IMG/VR virus record: IMGVR_UViG_3300036832_000839
Location: 1-20,880 of that record
Length of the DNA: 20,880 nt
Strand: one strand, 5' to 3'
From: a virus
The notes beneath the pieces were generated by a model, which saw only the letters and a list, made by a program, of their open reading frames with translations, was not told the DNA's origin and did not search any database. Of the stretch, positions 15,841 through 20,880 are shown piece by piece. Positions within the stretch are counted from its first letter, which is position 1. Each line of letters opens with the position of its first letter. Both the position numbers and the translations under genes were made by a program.

Positions 15841-16085
15841 TCGATTTCCCTGACACGCCAACCACCGGCGACACCTTCGTCCAAGGCGGGGTGACGTGGA
15901 TGTGGGACGGCAACAAGTGGACGACCCAATCGTCGGCCGCCGCGCTGGGCGGCTTCCTGCCGCTTGCAGGCGGATCGATGGCCGGGCCGATCAATCTGGC
16001 CGCCGACCCTGTCAATCCACTCGAAGCGGCCACCCGTCAATATGTGGACGCCAAGCTCGCTGGCCTGCGCGTGGACGTGCCATGA
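15837..16085 (+). CDS. Mini tail-fibre module protein
   Basis: This 82-aa protein is made of two known fibre pieces. Residues 1-32 are a short beta module (DFPDTPTTGDTFVQGGVTWM, WDGNKWTTQ) that often opens fibre proteins and displays Trp residues. Residues 41-73 are one copy of the 33-residue repeat (LPLAGGSMAGPINLAADP) found three times in the large fibre. It then stops after a few residues. It starts and stops by ATGA overlaps with both neighbours. It may be a short fibre, a cap for the large fibre, a remnant of a longer fibre, or a spare cassette for recombination. Confidence 0.7.
   Translation: MIDFPDTPTTGDTFVQGGVTWMWDGNKWTTQSSAAALGGFLPLAGGSMAGPINLAADPVNPLEAATRQYVDAKLAGLRVDVP
15957..16055 (+). 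repeat. Fourth copy of the 33-residue fibre repeat
   Basis: This 99-base unit encodes the same LPLAGG-M-GPI-LAADP---PLEA-T--YVDAK pattern as the units at 14465-14761, but lies in a separate 82-aa gene about 1.2 kb downstream. Confidence 0.9.
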
Positions 16086-16258
16086 CCCTTGGCGATGTCA
16101 GCAAGGAGACCATCGGGGCGCTGAAGGGCCAGCCGATGTTGTTGGTGATCGTCATCCTCAACGTCTTGATGCTGGCGATGATCGGCTATTCGGTGCGGAC
16201 GGCGCAGGCCAACAATCACGCCATTCTGCAACTCGCTCTGGAGAAGTGCGGCAAATGA
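16082..16258 (+). CDS. Putative holin, single transmembrane segment
   Basis: This 58-aa protein has one strong membrane segment at residues about 17-36 (QPMLLVIVILNVLMLAMIGY). A short N-terminal helix (LGDVSKETIGALKG) precedes it and a polar helix ending in EKCGK follows. It overlaps the stop of the previous gene and the start of the endolysin gene (ATGA at both ends). The endolysin has no signal sequence and so needs a pore to reach the cell wall, which makes this the best holin candidate. The single TM and small size fit a class III-like or pinholin-like protein. A spanin subunit is less likely, since no lipobox partner is seen. Confidence 0.7.
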   Translation: MTLGDVSKETIGALKGQPMLLVIVILNVLMLAMIGYSVRTAQANNHAILQLALEKCGK

Positions 16259-16917
16259 CCATGCAGCAATTCGACCGCGACTATTTCTTCGACGTGGTGC
16301 GCGCCAGCCTGTTCCATGGTTCACTGTCGCAAAGCCAAGTCGATGGGATGAATTACATCCTCGATCAATGGGACAAGCTCTGGGAAGCCAACTTCCCGCG
16401 CGGCGACAAGCGCCATCTCGCCTACTGTCTCGCCACTGTCTACCACGAGACCGGGCAGGCGATGCGTCCGGTCGAGGAATGGGGCAAGGGCGAGGGTCAC
16501 TCCTATGGCCAGCCGACCGGGCCTTACGATCACTGCTACTACGGTCGCGGCCACGTTCAACTGACATGGGAAGACAATTATATCGCCGGGACCGAACGGC
16601 TGAAGCCCTACGGCCTCGACGCGGACCTGCATCAGCATCCGGAACTGATGCTGGAGGATGCGATCTCGGTCACCATCCTGTTCGATGGCATGCGGGACGG
16701 CTGGTGGACCGGGGTCGATCTCGACAAATACATCAACGATGCGACTGAGGACCCGGTGAACGCGCGACGGGTGGTCAACGGCACCGACAAGGCCGACACC
16801 ATCGCGGGCTATTACTGGAAGTTCAAGGACGCGCTGCAACCCGCTCCGGCCGAACCGGAGCGTCCGACCGACGGGCCGCAGATGGAGAAACCTCGCCGCC
16901 GCTCGCGTCCGCGCTGA
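16255..16917 (+). CDS. Endolysin, GH19 chitinase-like lysozyme
   Basis: This 220-aa cytoplasmic lysin should cleave the glycan backbone of peptidoglycan at the end of infection. Residues 54-67 hold LAYCLATVYHETG, with Glu65 as the probable catalytic acid of the GH19 fold. EEWGKG follows and then YYGRGHVQLTWEDNY (residues 95-109), the strongly conserved GH19 substrate-cleft motif. The fold continues to about residue 190 (ARRVVNGTDKADTIAGYYWK), again typical. The last 25 residues are Pro-rich and then Arg/Lys-rich (EKPRRRSRPR), perhaps a disordered tail binding anionic membrane or LPS. There is no signal peptide. The start at ATG 16255 overlaps the holin stop; an ATG two codons later (16261) is an alternative. 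Confidence 0.88.
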   Translation: MTMQQFDRDYFFDVVRASLFHGSLSQSQVDGMNYILDQWDKLWEANFPRGDKRHLAYCLATVYHETGQAMRPVEEWGKGEGHSYGQPTGPYDHCYYGRGHVQLTWEDNYIAGTERLKPYGLDADLHQHPELMLEDAISVTILFDGMRDGWWTGVDLDKYINDATEDPVNARRVVNGTDKADTIAGYYWKFKDALQPAPAEPERPTDGPQMEKPRRRSRPR

Positions 16918-17132
16918 TGGACTTGGACGAAGAGACTTACGCGATCATCACCGCCAACGCCGATGCGGCCAAGCGCGTCGAGGCTAACCAGCATCGCGCG
17001 CCGGTCGAAAGGGTGATGTCGATGGAGACGGTGCTGGAACAGCGGCGAAAGGTCGAGGCTTTGTGCGCCAAGATGCGGGCGCGGGCGCGGGCGATCACCG
17101 AGGGGCCGCAAGCTCCTGCCGCAGCCGGTTGA
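16917..17132 (+). CDS. Small helical hypothetical protein
   Basis: This 71-aa charged protein starts by one-base overlap (TGATG) with the endolysin stop. It is almost all helix-forming, with a coiled-coil-like stretch from about residue 28 to 62 (ERVMSMETVLEQRRKVEALC, AKMRARARAI). It is the last plus-strand gene, and its last 38 bases overlap the minus-strand gene ending at 17095. There is no membrane segment, so it is unlikely to be a spanin. Function unknown. Confidence 0.55.
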   Translation: MDLDEETYAIITANADAAKRVEANQHRAPVERVMSMETVLEQRRKVEALCAKMRARARAITEGPQAPAAAG

Positions 17133-17436
17133 GCGCCAGAGCGCGCTCGGCCGCGAGTTCTTCGTCCCACGGTTTAAGGTCCGGCCAGAGTTCAGCCCCT
17201 TCAGGCGTGAGCACGACCTCCCGCGCGGGCGGGTCAACTTGGGCCGGGTCGTCGGTGGCCTTGAGCGCCGCTTCTTTGATCGGCGGCGTCACCGCCACCG
17301 GCGGCGTGCGACGGGCGTACAGCCCGCCGCAGTGTTGGGGCGTCTTGTAGTTCCAGATCGAATAGCAATGGGCGTCGGCCGGTCCCGCAATTGCGATTGC
17401 GATCACCGCAATTGCGGGTTTCACGATTCGCCCCAT
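17095..17436 (-). CDS. Exported small protein, unknown function
   Basis: The 113-aa product has a Sec-type signal peptide: MGRIVKP, then a hydrophobic Ala/Ile core to about residue 18, and a likely cut after ADA (residue 22). The mature protein begins HCYSIWNYKTPQHCGGLYAR, with Cys24 and Cys36 able to form a disulphide. A Pro-rich stretch and an acidic/helical C-terminus (ELWPDLKPWDEELAAERALA) follow. ATG 17436 overlaps the end of the collar-like gene by 16 bases, so the two are probably coupled. The frame is open further upstream, but that part lies inside the collar-like gene. It may be a periplasmic partner of that protein. No lipobox, so it is not an obvious o-spanin. Confidence 0.65.
   Translation of the reverse strand: MGRIVKPAIAVIAIAIAGPADAHCYSIWNYKTPQHCGGLYARRTPPVAVTPPIKEAALKATDDPAQVDPPAREVVLTPEGAELWPDLKPWDEELAAERALALNRLRQELAAPR
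17384..17418. repeat. 12-bp inverted repeat in the signal-peptide codons
   Basis: Arms at 17384-17395 (CCCGCAATTGCG) and 17407-17418 are perfect reverse complements with an 11-base spacer. The sequence encodes the Ala/Ile core of the signal peptide of the 113-aa protein, so it may simply reflect repeated GCA ATT GCG codons. On the plus strand it is followed only by TTT, too little for a confident terminator. Confidence 0.6.
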
Positions 17437-17753
17437 GAGTCCAATGACGGCAGGATCATCCCGGCTGACGTTATGCCATACTTGATCAGGGTGACGCCGA
17501 CCGGCGGCGACTCGACGGCGGCGCGCATGTCTGGCAGACGGAATCTGTCGTGCGACCCGCCATAGAGATGGCCAAGAAGGCTGAACAGTTCCGGTTCGTC
17601 GCTCGCGCGCAGCCAACCGCCGTCGCACAAGAGAAGGCCGTTGCTCAACCGGGTCGCCGATGGCCGCCATAGCTTGACCGGCATGAGCATCTCGGCCCGC
17701 GCGATGGCGGGCGCGGCGATCAGTCCGAGAAAGAATGTGCGCCGGTTGATCAT
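17421..17753 (-). CDS. Exported tail-collar-domain protein (Tat-like signal)
   Basis: The best start is ATG 17753, giving 110 aa that begin MINRRTFFLGLIAAPAIARA. This is a twin-arginine-like or Sec signal with a likely cut after ARA. The frame opens slightly earlier (17777), but that would bury the signal. The mature part (about 21-85) is a compact version of the phage tail collar fold: LWRPSATRLSNGLLLCDGGW, then a helix LFSLLGHLYGG, then FRLPDMR. The CDG and LPD-R signatures are both present. The C-terminus is VTLIKYGITSAGMILPSLDS. It is encoded with early-type genes, opposite to the virion genes. An exported collar domain might shield a receptor or block a superinfecting tail; this is inference. 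Confidence 0.75.
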   Translation of the reverse strand: MINRRTFFLGLIAAPAIARAEMLMPVKLWRPSATRLSNGLLLCDGGWLRASDEPELFSLLGHLYGGSHDRFRLPDMRAAVESPPVGVTLIKYGITSAGMILPSLDSWGES

Positions 17754-17764
17754 CGCTAGCGGCG

Positions 17765-18208
17765 CTACTCGCCCCACGACGGGTCATTGTCCGCGCCGCC
17801 TTCGCTCGACATCGAGCGCAGCATGCCGAACATCTGGCGCGCCAGCTTGCCGTCCGGCACCGAACAGACCCGCCTGCCCAGCCGGGTGCGGTGACGGCGC
17901 AGGAGTTCGATCACGTCGGCCATCGCGGCGTCGAGATCACGCTGGGTCTGCTCGTCGGCTTCCGCCGCGCGCTGGCGCTGGGCGCTGTCGGCGGCGACGG
18001 CGACGAGGGTCATCATGTCGTTCTCGACCGCTTCGTGGATGTCGGCGTTGCGCACGGCTTCGATCACGCTGGGTCTAGCTTGGTTCATGTCTCTCACCAT
18101 TGCTCTGTTTGACGTGATGTCGCCCGTCTCGTGGGCGCTGTGGACGGTCCAACCGGCGGCCTCTAAAGCCGCCACTTGATCGAATGGAACCTCAATCCGC
18201 TCGATCAT
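17765..18208 (-). CDS. Hypothetical protein downstream of ssb
   Basis: This 147-aa protein starts at ATG 18208, overlapping the SSB stop by one base. The N-terminus (IERIEVPFDQVAALEAAGWT) looks like a small alpha/beta element. Residues about 37-115 are mostly helical, rich in Ala, Glu, Asp and Arg, and might form a coiled coil (DEQTQRDLDAAMADVIELLR). The C-terminus is acidic (SMSSEGGADNDPSWGE). No membrane segment and no motif recognised. Coupling to SSB suggests a role in DNA replication or recombination; this is only contextual. Confidence 0.6.
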   Translation of the reverse strand: MIERIEVPFDQVAALEAAGWTVHSAHETGDITSNRAMVRDMNQARPSVIEAVRNADIHEAVENDMMTLVAVAADSAQRQRAAEADEQTQRDLDAAMADVIELLRRHRTRLGRRVCSVPDGKLARQMFGMLRSMSSEGGADNDPSWGE

Positions 18209-18726
18209 CAGAATGGGATGTCGTCGTCTAAGGGCGGGTCGGGCTGGCGGCGACCGCCCAAGGCCTCGTCGCGGGACATCCCGGTGGCCCGGTTGCCGTA
18301 GCCGCCATTGTCGCGGCTGGGCCGCGTGCTGCCGCCCGCGCCGTCGTTGTAGCGGTCGCCCCGGTCGTCGCTGTCGCTGCGGCTGCCAAGCAGCACGAGG
18401 TCGCCGCCGAATTTGGGCATGGTCACCTCAGTGGTGCTGCGATCCGCGCCGTTCTGGTCAACCCATTTGCGGGTTTGCAGCTTGCCCTCGATATAGATTT
18501 GCTTGCCCTTGGTGACGAAGCGCTCGATCACGCTGATGAGGTTCTGGTTCCAGCATTGGACGCGATGCCACTCGACCCGCTCCTGTTGATTGCCGTCGCG
18601 GTCCTTCCACCTCTCGTTGGTGGCCATAGTGAAATTGGCGACCCGGTCGCCGCTCTGCATCGTCTTGATTTCCGGGTCCTGTCCGACGTGGCCGACAAGG
18701 ATCACCTTGTTCATACTGCCGCTCAT
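18208..18726 (-). CDS. ssb: Single-stranded DNA-binding protein
   Basis: This 172-aa SSB binds and protects single-stranded DNA during phage replication and recombination. Residues about 5-110 are the OB-fold with standard family landmarks: MNKVILVGHVGQDPEIKTMQ, VANFTMATNERWKD, VEWHRVQCWNQ and KGKQIYIEGKLQTRKW. A Gly/Arg/Asp-rich disordered linker follows (about 118-160). The C-terminus is DDDIPF, the acidic tip that recruits replication proteins. ATG 18726 has an AGAGGA element upstream and overlaps the HNH stop; an internal ATG at 18714 (MNKVIL) is the usual family start and a second option. It looks full-length and functional. Confidence 0.95.
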   Translation of the reverse strand: MSGSMNKVILVGHVGQDPEIKTMQSGDRVANFTMATNERWKDRDGNQQERVEWHRVQCWNQNLISVIERFVTKGKQIYIEGKLQTRKWVDQNGADRSTTEVTMPKFGGDLVLLGSRSDSDDRGDRYNDGAGGSTRPSRDNGGYGNRATGMSRDEALGGRRQPDPPLDDDIPF

Positions 18727-19106
18727 GCTCTGCTTCCTCTGATTGGCCCGCGCGGGATGGTCTTGGACGTGGGAGCGCATGGGCTGGGCTTGGGTGGGCG
18801 TGGGGCGAAGCCCCGCGATTGCATCTTGGGCGGTTCGCGCAGGCCGAGATGCTTGGCCTCGATGCGGCCCATGCGCTTGACCACCGCGTTGTCGGCGGCG
18901 TCCTTTTCGGCGAAGCAGCAATAGCCAAGCACCTGCGCGTTCTCCAGCGTCTTCGCGCCGTTGAGACCGGCGGCGCGGATGTGATCGACCCGCTTGCGTT
19001 TGATGATCAAGCCGCAGCCGTCGCAGTGAATCTCGCCGTTCATGTCGGTGGCGCGCTTGATCGCGGCGATCTTGACCGCGCGCGAGAAATCGTTGGGGCG
19101 GGTCAT
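18723..19106 (-). CDS. HNH endonuclease-like protein
   Basis: This 127-aa protein has a compact HNH core. Cys28-x2-Cys31 (HCDGCG) is followed by VDHIRAAGLNG with the Asp41-His42 pair, then TLENAQVLGYCC with Asn57 and Cys63/Cys64. ADNAVVKRMGRIEAKHLG comes next, a helix seen in small phage HNH proteins. The third metal-ligand region reads CCFAEKDAAD instead of a clean C-x2-H, so activity is uncertain. The C-terminal 35 residues are basic and Pro-rich. The start ATG 19106 overlaps the upstream stop (ATGA); a TTG two codons earlier is possible. In this operon it could process replication intermediates or act as a nicking enzyme. Confidence 0.75.
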   Translation of the reverse strand: MTRPNDFSRAVKIAAIKRATDMNGEIHCDGCGLIIKRKRVDHIRAAGLNGAKTLENAQVLGYCCFAEKDAADNAVVKRMGRIEAKHLGLREPPKMQSRGFAPRPPKPSPCAPTSKTIPRGPIRGSRA

Positions 19107-19354
19107 AGCCAACTCTCCACGATCTTGGCGTCATCGTCCGGCGAACGGTTGATGCGGGTCAGACCGGCTTGCAGAAGGTGCTTGCGGAGCGTGTAGAGAT
19201 CGTCGGCCTTGACCGTATCGTCGGTGGCCAGCGGGCCGCTCGCCAGAACCTCGTGACGACGGGCGATGTAGCCGTTGGGGTAATCGGTCGGGCGGTCGTA
19301 GATGGTCCAGATCGACAGGACGCCGCCCGTCATGCGGTCCACCGGAGCGGTCAT
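19103..19354 (-). CDS. Small hypothetical protein
   Basis: This 83-aa protein starts at ATG 19354, overlapping the stop of the 71-aa gene upstream. The frame is open further upstream, but that part is inside its neighbour. The sequence looks like one small alpha/beta domain: GGVLSIWTIYDRPTDYPNGY, ARRHEVLASGP, then a helix DDLYTLRKHLLQAGLTRINR. No catalytic motif, membrane segment or signal peptide. It ends by ATGA overlap with the HNH gene. Function unknown. Confidence 0.6.
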   Translation of the reverse strand: MTAPVDRMTGGVLSIWTIYDRPTDYPNGYIARRHEVLASGPLATDDTVKADDLYTLRKHLLQAGLTRINRSPDDDAKIVESWL

Positions 19355-19566
19355 TGCAGCTTCTCCCCGGCTTGCGCTTGCTCGGCGAAGTAGTCGATGG
19401 AGATGTTGGCCAGCATCCGGCACATGAACTTGAGCGGTTCAAGCTGTTCGCCCTTCCACGCCCCGCGCGGGTTCATGACCGCCTCGAAGCGCGCGGCCAG
19501 TTCGTCGGCCGCGAGGCTGACGACGCTGTTCGCCACGCTGACCAGCTTCTCTTCATTCTCGCCCAT
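19351..19566 (-). CDS. Small helical hypothetical protein
   Basis: The 71-aa form starting at ATG 19566 (MGENEEKLVSVANSVVSLAA) is preferred, because codons upstream of it are Arg-rich and lie inside the neighbouring gene. It is predicted mostly helical, with a middle FEAVMNPRGAWKGEQLEPLK and a C-terminal MLANISIDYFAEQAQAGEKL. Its start lies inside the previous gene, with a 14-base overlap. Function unknown. Confidence 0.55.
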   Translation of the reverse strand: MGENEEKLVSVANSVVSLAADELAARFEAVMNPRGAWKGEQLEPLKFMCRMLANISIDYFAEQAQAGEKLQ

Positions 19567-19768
19567 GCTCGCCGATCCATCTCTGCACGTCGGTCGCCGC
19601 CGTGAGGTAGGCCGCTGACGGCGTCTTGGTGATCTCCTGTCCCGGCACATAGGTCGCCCAGATGCGATCACGCAAAGGCTTCGGCAGCCGGAACCAATGT
19701 TCGCGGCAGCCCCACATTTTCGGCGGCACCGCGCGCGGGCAACCCGGCCAATGACAATGATGGGTCAC
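19553..19768 (-). CDS. Cys/His-rich small protein, possible zinc-binding
   Basis: This 71-aa protein starts at GTG 19768, which overlaps the upstream stop (GTGA). The N-terminal 24 residues hold Cys5, Cys10, Cys21 and His24 (THHCHWPGCPRAVP, WGCREHWF), a plausible single zinc site. A basic amphipathic segment LPKPLRDRIWATYVPGQEIT and a C-terminal helix follow. Small proteins of this type recur in phages of Alphaproteobacteria as I remember them, without known function. A DNA- or protein-binding role is possible. Confidence 0.65.
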   Translation of the reverse strand: MTHHCHWPGCPRAVPPKMWGCREHWFRLPKPLRDRIWATYVPGQEITKTPSAAYLTAATDVQRWIGEHGRE

Positions 19769-20217
19769 GCGCTCTGTTTCTGCTTGGGCAGGTGTGATTC
19801 GGTCATAGGAAACGCTGGGCCTCTAAGCCACTTGCCACCGCCGATCTGCTCCACGATGCCGTGGGCGCGCAGGTTTTGCAGCCGCGATCCGACCGAATTG
19901 CCGGAATAGCCCTTGGCCTTGAGCGGGTCTTCTAGATCGGTCGCTCGGTGTGGCTGGCCATCCGACAGGATACCTACGATGATGCCATTGATGCCTTCGC
20001 TCAGATTGAGGCCGTTGCTCTTGCGCTTCGCTCGCTGTGGCTTTGCCAGCTTCTTGACTTGAGCGACGTTGAGGCGCGCCAGTGCGGGCTTGGTTGGCGG
20101 CGCTTTGGGACGCACTTCCTCGACGCTGAGATTGTCTACCGGCAGGAACTTGGCGAGCAGCCCGAACAGGACCTCGCCGGACACCTCGAAACCGATCTTG
20201 AAATTTACCATGACCAT
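19765..20217 (-). CDS. Putative winged-helix DNA-binding protein
   Basis: The preferred start is ATG 20217 (MVMVNFKIGFEVSGEV), overlapping the HTH gene's stop by one base; ATG 20211 is an alternative. The N-terminal 35 residues are a compact beta/alpha segment. A basic linker follows (KKLAKPQRAKRKS). Residues about 72-133 look like a winged helix: LSEGINGIIVGILSDGQPHR, a recognition-helix-like NSVGSRLQNLRAHGIVEQIG, then GGKWLRG as a wing. It probably binds DNA and may regulate this operon or the late genes, together with the HTH protein encoded just before it. Confidence 0.6.
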   Translation of the reverse strand: MVMVNFKIGFEVSGEVLFGLLAKFLPVDNLSVEEVRPKAPPTKPALARLNVAQVKKLAKPQRAKRKSNGLNLSEGINGIIVGILSDGQPHRATDLEDPLKAKGYSGNSVGSRLQNLRAHGIVEQIGGGKWLRGPAFPMTESHLPKQKQSA

Positions 20218-20537
20218 CACTTGCCCTTCTTGAATTTCGCCATCTGGACGACGTGCCGCGCCGACGCGGGTGCGGTAACAATCACCGGCTTCGCGGCAGC
20301 GCCCATCGACACCACGCCCAGCTTGTAGCCAAGCGATCTCAGCACCGCGTTGACGGTGGCGGCTTGCGGGCGGCGGGTCTTGCCGTCGAACCATTGGCGC
20401 AATGTGTGGGTGGTGACGCCGCTCTCGTCCTCGACCCATTGCTTGCTCACCCCGGCAGCGTCGAAGACTCCCCGCACCTCATCGATAATCGGGTCTTTGT
20501 CCACGAACGAGTAGCTCTTGTAAGTAAACCCAGCCAT
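20217..20537 (-). CDS. Cro/XRE-like helix-turn-helix protein
   Basis: This 106-aa protein starts at ATG 20537, with a strong GGAGGAGGA element upstream and a one-base overlap with the previous stop. Residues about 16-72 read as a five-helix HTH: DEVRGVFDAAGVSKQWVEDE, SGVTTHTLRQWFDGKTRRPQ, then ATVNAVLRSLGYKL. The 'GVTTHTLRQW' helix would be the recognition helix. The C-terminal 30 residues are basic (AKFKKGK). It is a candidate repressor or activator of phage early genes. No peptidase-type cleavage domain is fused to it, so it is not a LexA/CI-type repressor. Confidence 0.75.
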   Translation of the reverse strand: MAGFTYKSYSFVDKDPIIDEVRGVFDAAGVSKQWVEDESGVTTHTLRQWFDGKTRRPQAATVNAVLRSLGYKLGVVSMGAAAKPVIVTAPASARHVVQMAKFKKGK

Positions 20538-20680
20538 CAATCCTCCTCCAGAAATCGATAGAACGAAGCCCCGGCGGCGGCCCCGACCAGAAAGGCGGCT
20601 ATCGCATACCAGCCAGTGAGCGCCACCACGCCGCCAAGCAGCGCCGTAACGATGAAGATGAGCGTCCAATGGTCAGTCAC
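20537..20680 (-). CDS. Small membrane protein, two TM segments
   Basis: This 47-aa protein starts at GTG 20680, overlapping the upstream stop (GTGA). It is nearly all hydrophobic, with segments at about 6-22 (TLIFIVTALLGGVVALT) and 24-41 (YAIAAFLVGAAAGASFYR), and a charged end FLEED. The frame is open further upstream, but with Arg-rich shadow sequence. It is encoded in the early operon, far from the endolysin, so a holin or antiholin role is possible but not supported by position. An early membrane protein for superinfection control is an alternative. Confidence 0.6.
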   Translation of the reverse strand: MTDHWTLIFIVTALLGGVVALTGWYAIAAFLVGAAAGASFYRFLEED

Positions 20681-20880
20681 ACGAACACCTTGGGCGGCAT
20701 CGGCATGTCGAAGCGGTGCTTGCGCCACAAGTGAAGGACGTAGGGGTGGACGTTGATGTGGTCGGCTTCGTTGACGTGGTACTCCCACGCGGTTTCTTCC
20801 GGCTTGAAGAAGACCCGGTGGATGTGACTCATCTCCAGCCAGTTCGGGCAGCGGTTGGGCAGCGACACGCTGATGTGGTC
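20677..20880 (-). CDS. DUF7694-like phage protein, 3' part (5' end outside window)
   Basis: The frame is open to the window edge, so the gene is probably cut; a GTG at 20868 would be the latest start. The visible 67 residues contain SLPNRCPNWLEMSHIHRVFF, then KPEETAWEYHV and NVHPYVLHLWRKHRFDMPMP. The pattern 'SLPNRCP-W--M', a phenylalanine pair, then 'HP--LHLWR' followed by a Pro-rich end is what I remember for the small phage proteins grouped as DUF7694, common in phages and without known function. Its stop overlaps the GTG of the membrane protein. Confidence 0.65.
   Translation of the reverse strand, partial: DHISVSLPNRCPNWLEMSHIHRVFFKPEETAWEYHVNEADHINVHPYVLHLWRKHRFDMPMPPKVFV

Noticed and set aside
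14465-16055. Fibre repeats and variable-looking C-terminus as a diversity-generating retroelement target
   Set aside because: No reverse transcriptase, template repeat or adenine-biased variable region was seen in the window.
17384-17418. Inverted repeat as a firm late-operon terminator
   Set aside because: It lies within signal-peptide codons, has an 11-base spacer, and is followed by only three T; codon repetition explains it as well.

Overview
This window is part of a bacteriophage (or prophage) genome with a contractile, myovirus-type tail. The DNA is GC-rich and codon third positions are strongly G/C. Several small genes, such as the DUF7694-like protein and the single-TM protein ahead of a GH19 lysin, resemble genes I associate with phages of Alphaproteobacteria, especially rhizobia. 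That host assignment is an inference from style; no host gene is present in the window.

The plus strand (1-17132) is a tightly packed late module in the usual morphogenesis order. It starts with the 3' end of a probable tail-tube gene and a perfect 13-bp inverted-repeat terminator. A tail-assembly chaperone pair follows, in overlapping frames that suggest a -1 programmed frameshift. Next come a 1080-aa tape measure with a terminal lytic domain, baseplate hub and plug proteins, a gpV-type spike, a gp25-type wedge and a gpJ-type wedge. Then come a large protein in the gpI position, a collagen-like fibre, two small proteins and a 795-aa collar-domain fibre with seven regularly spaced His-x-His motifs. 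Two small fibre-associated proteins, a holin candidate, a GH19 endolysin and a small hypothetical protein close the module. Most genes abut or overlap by 1-4 bases, so translational coupling is likely.

The minus strand (20880 down to 17095) is a convergent set of small genes, also joined mostly by start/stop overlaps. In transcription order these are a DUF7694-like protein (cut by the window edge), a 47-aa membrane protein, a Cro/XRE-like HTH protein, a winged-helix-like protein and a Cys/His-rich 71-aa protein. They are followed by two unknowns, an HNH nuclease, an SSB, an unknown 147-aa protein, a Tat-like exported collar-domain protein and a second exported protein. This looks like an early/middle regulatory and DNA-processing operon that ends in two exported proteins. 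The two strands meet tail-to-tail with a 38-bp overlap.

The points most worth a second look are: (1) the dual-coding chaperone region without a canonical slippery heptamer; (2) a ~85-residue tail domain present both at the N-terminus of the gpI-position protein and as a free 101-aa protein; (3) the seven-step His-x-His needle in the fibre, with a His-rich neighbour gene; (4) a periplasm-targeted miniature of the tail-collar fold encoded with the early genes, a possible superinfection-exclusion or receptor-masking factor. No tRNA, integrase, CRISPR array or IS element was seen, and no stretch over 300 bases lacks a gene.
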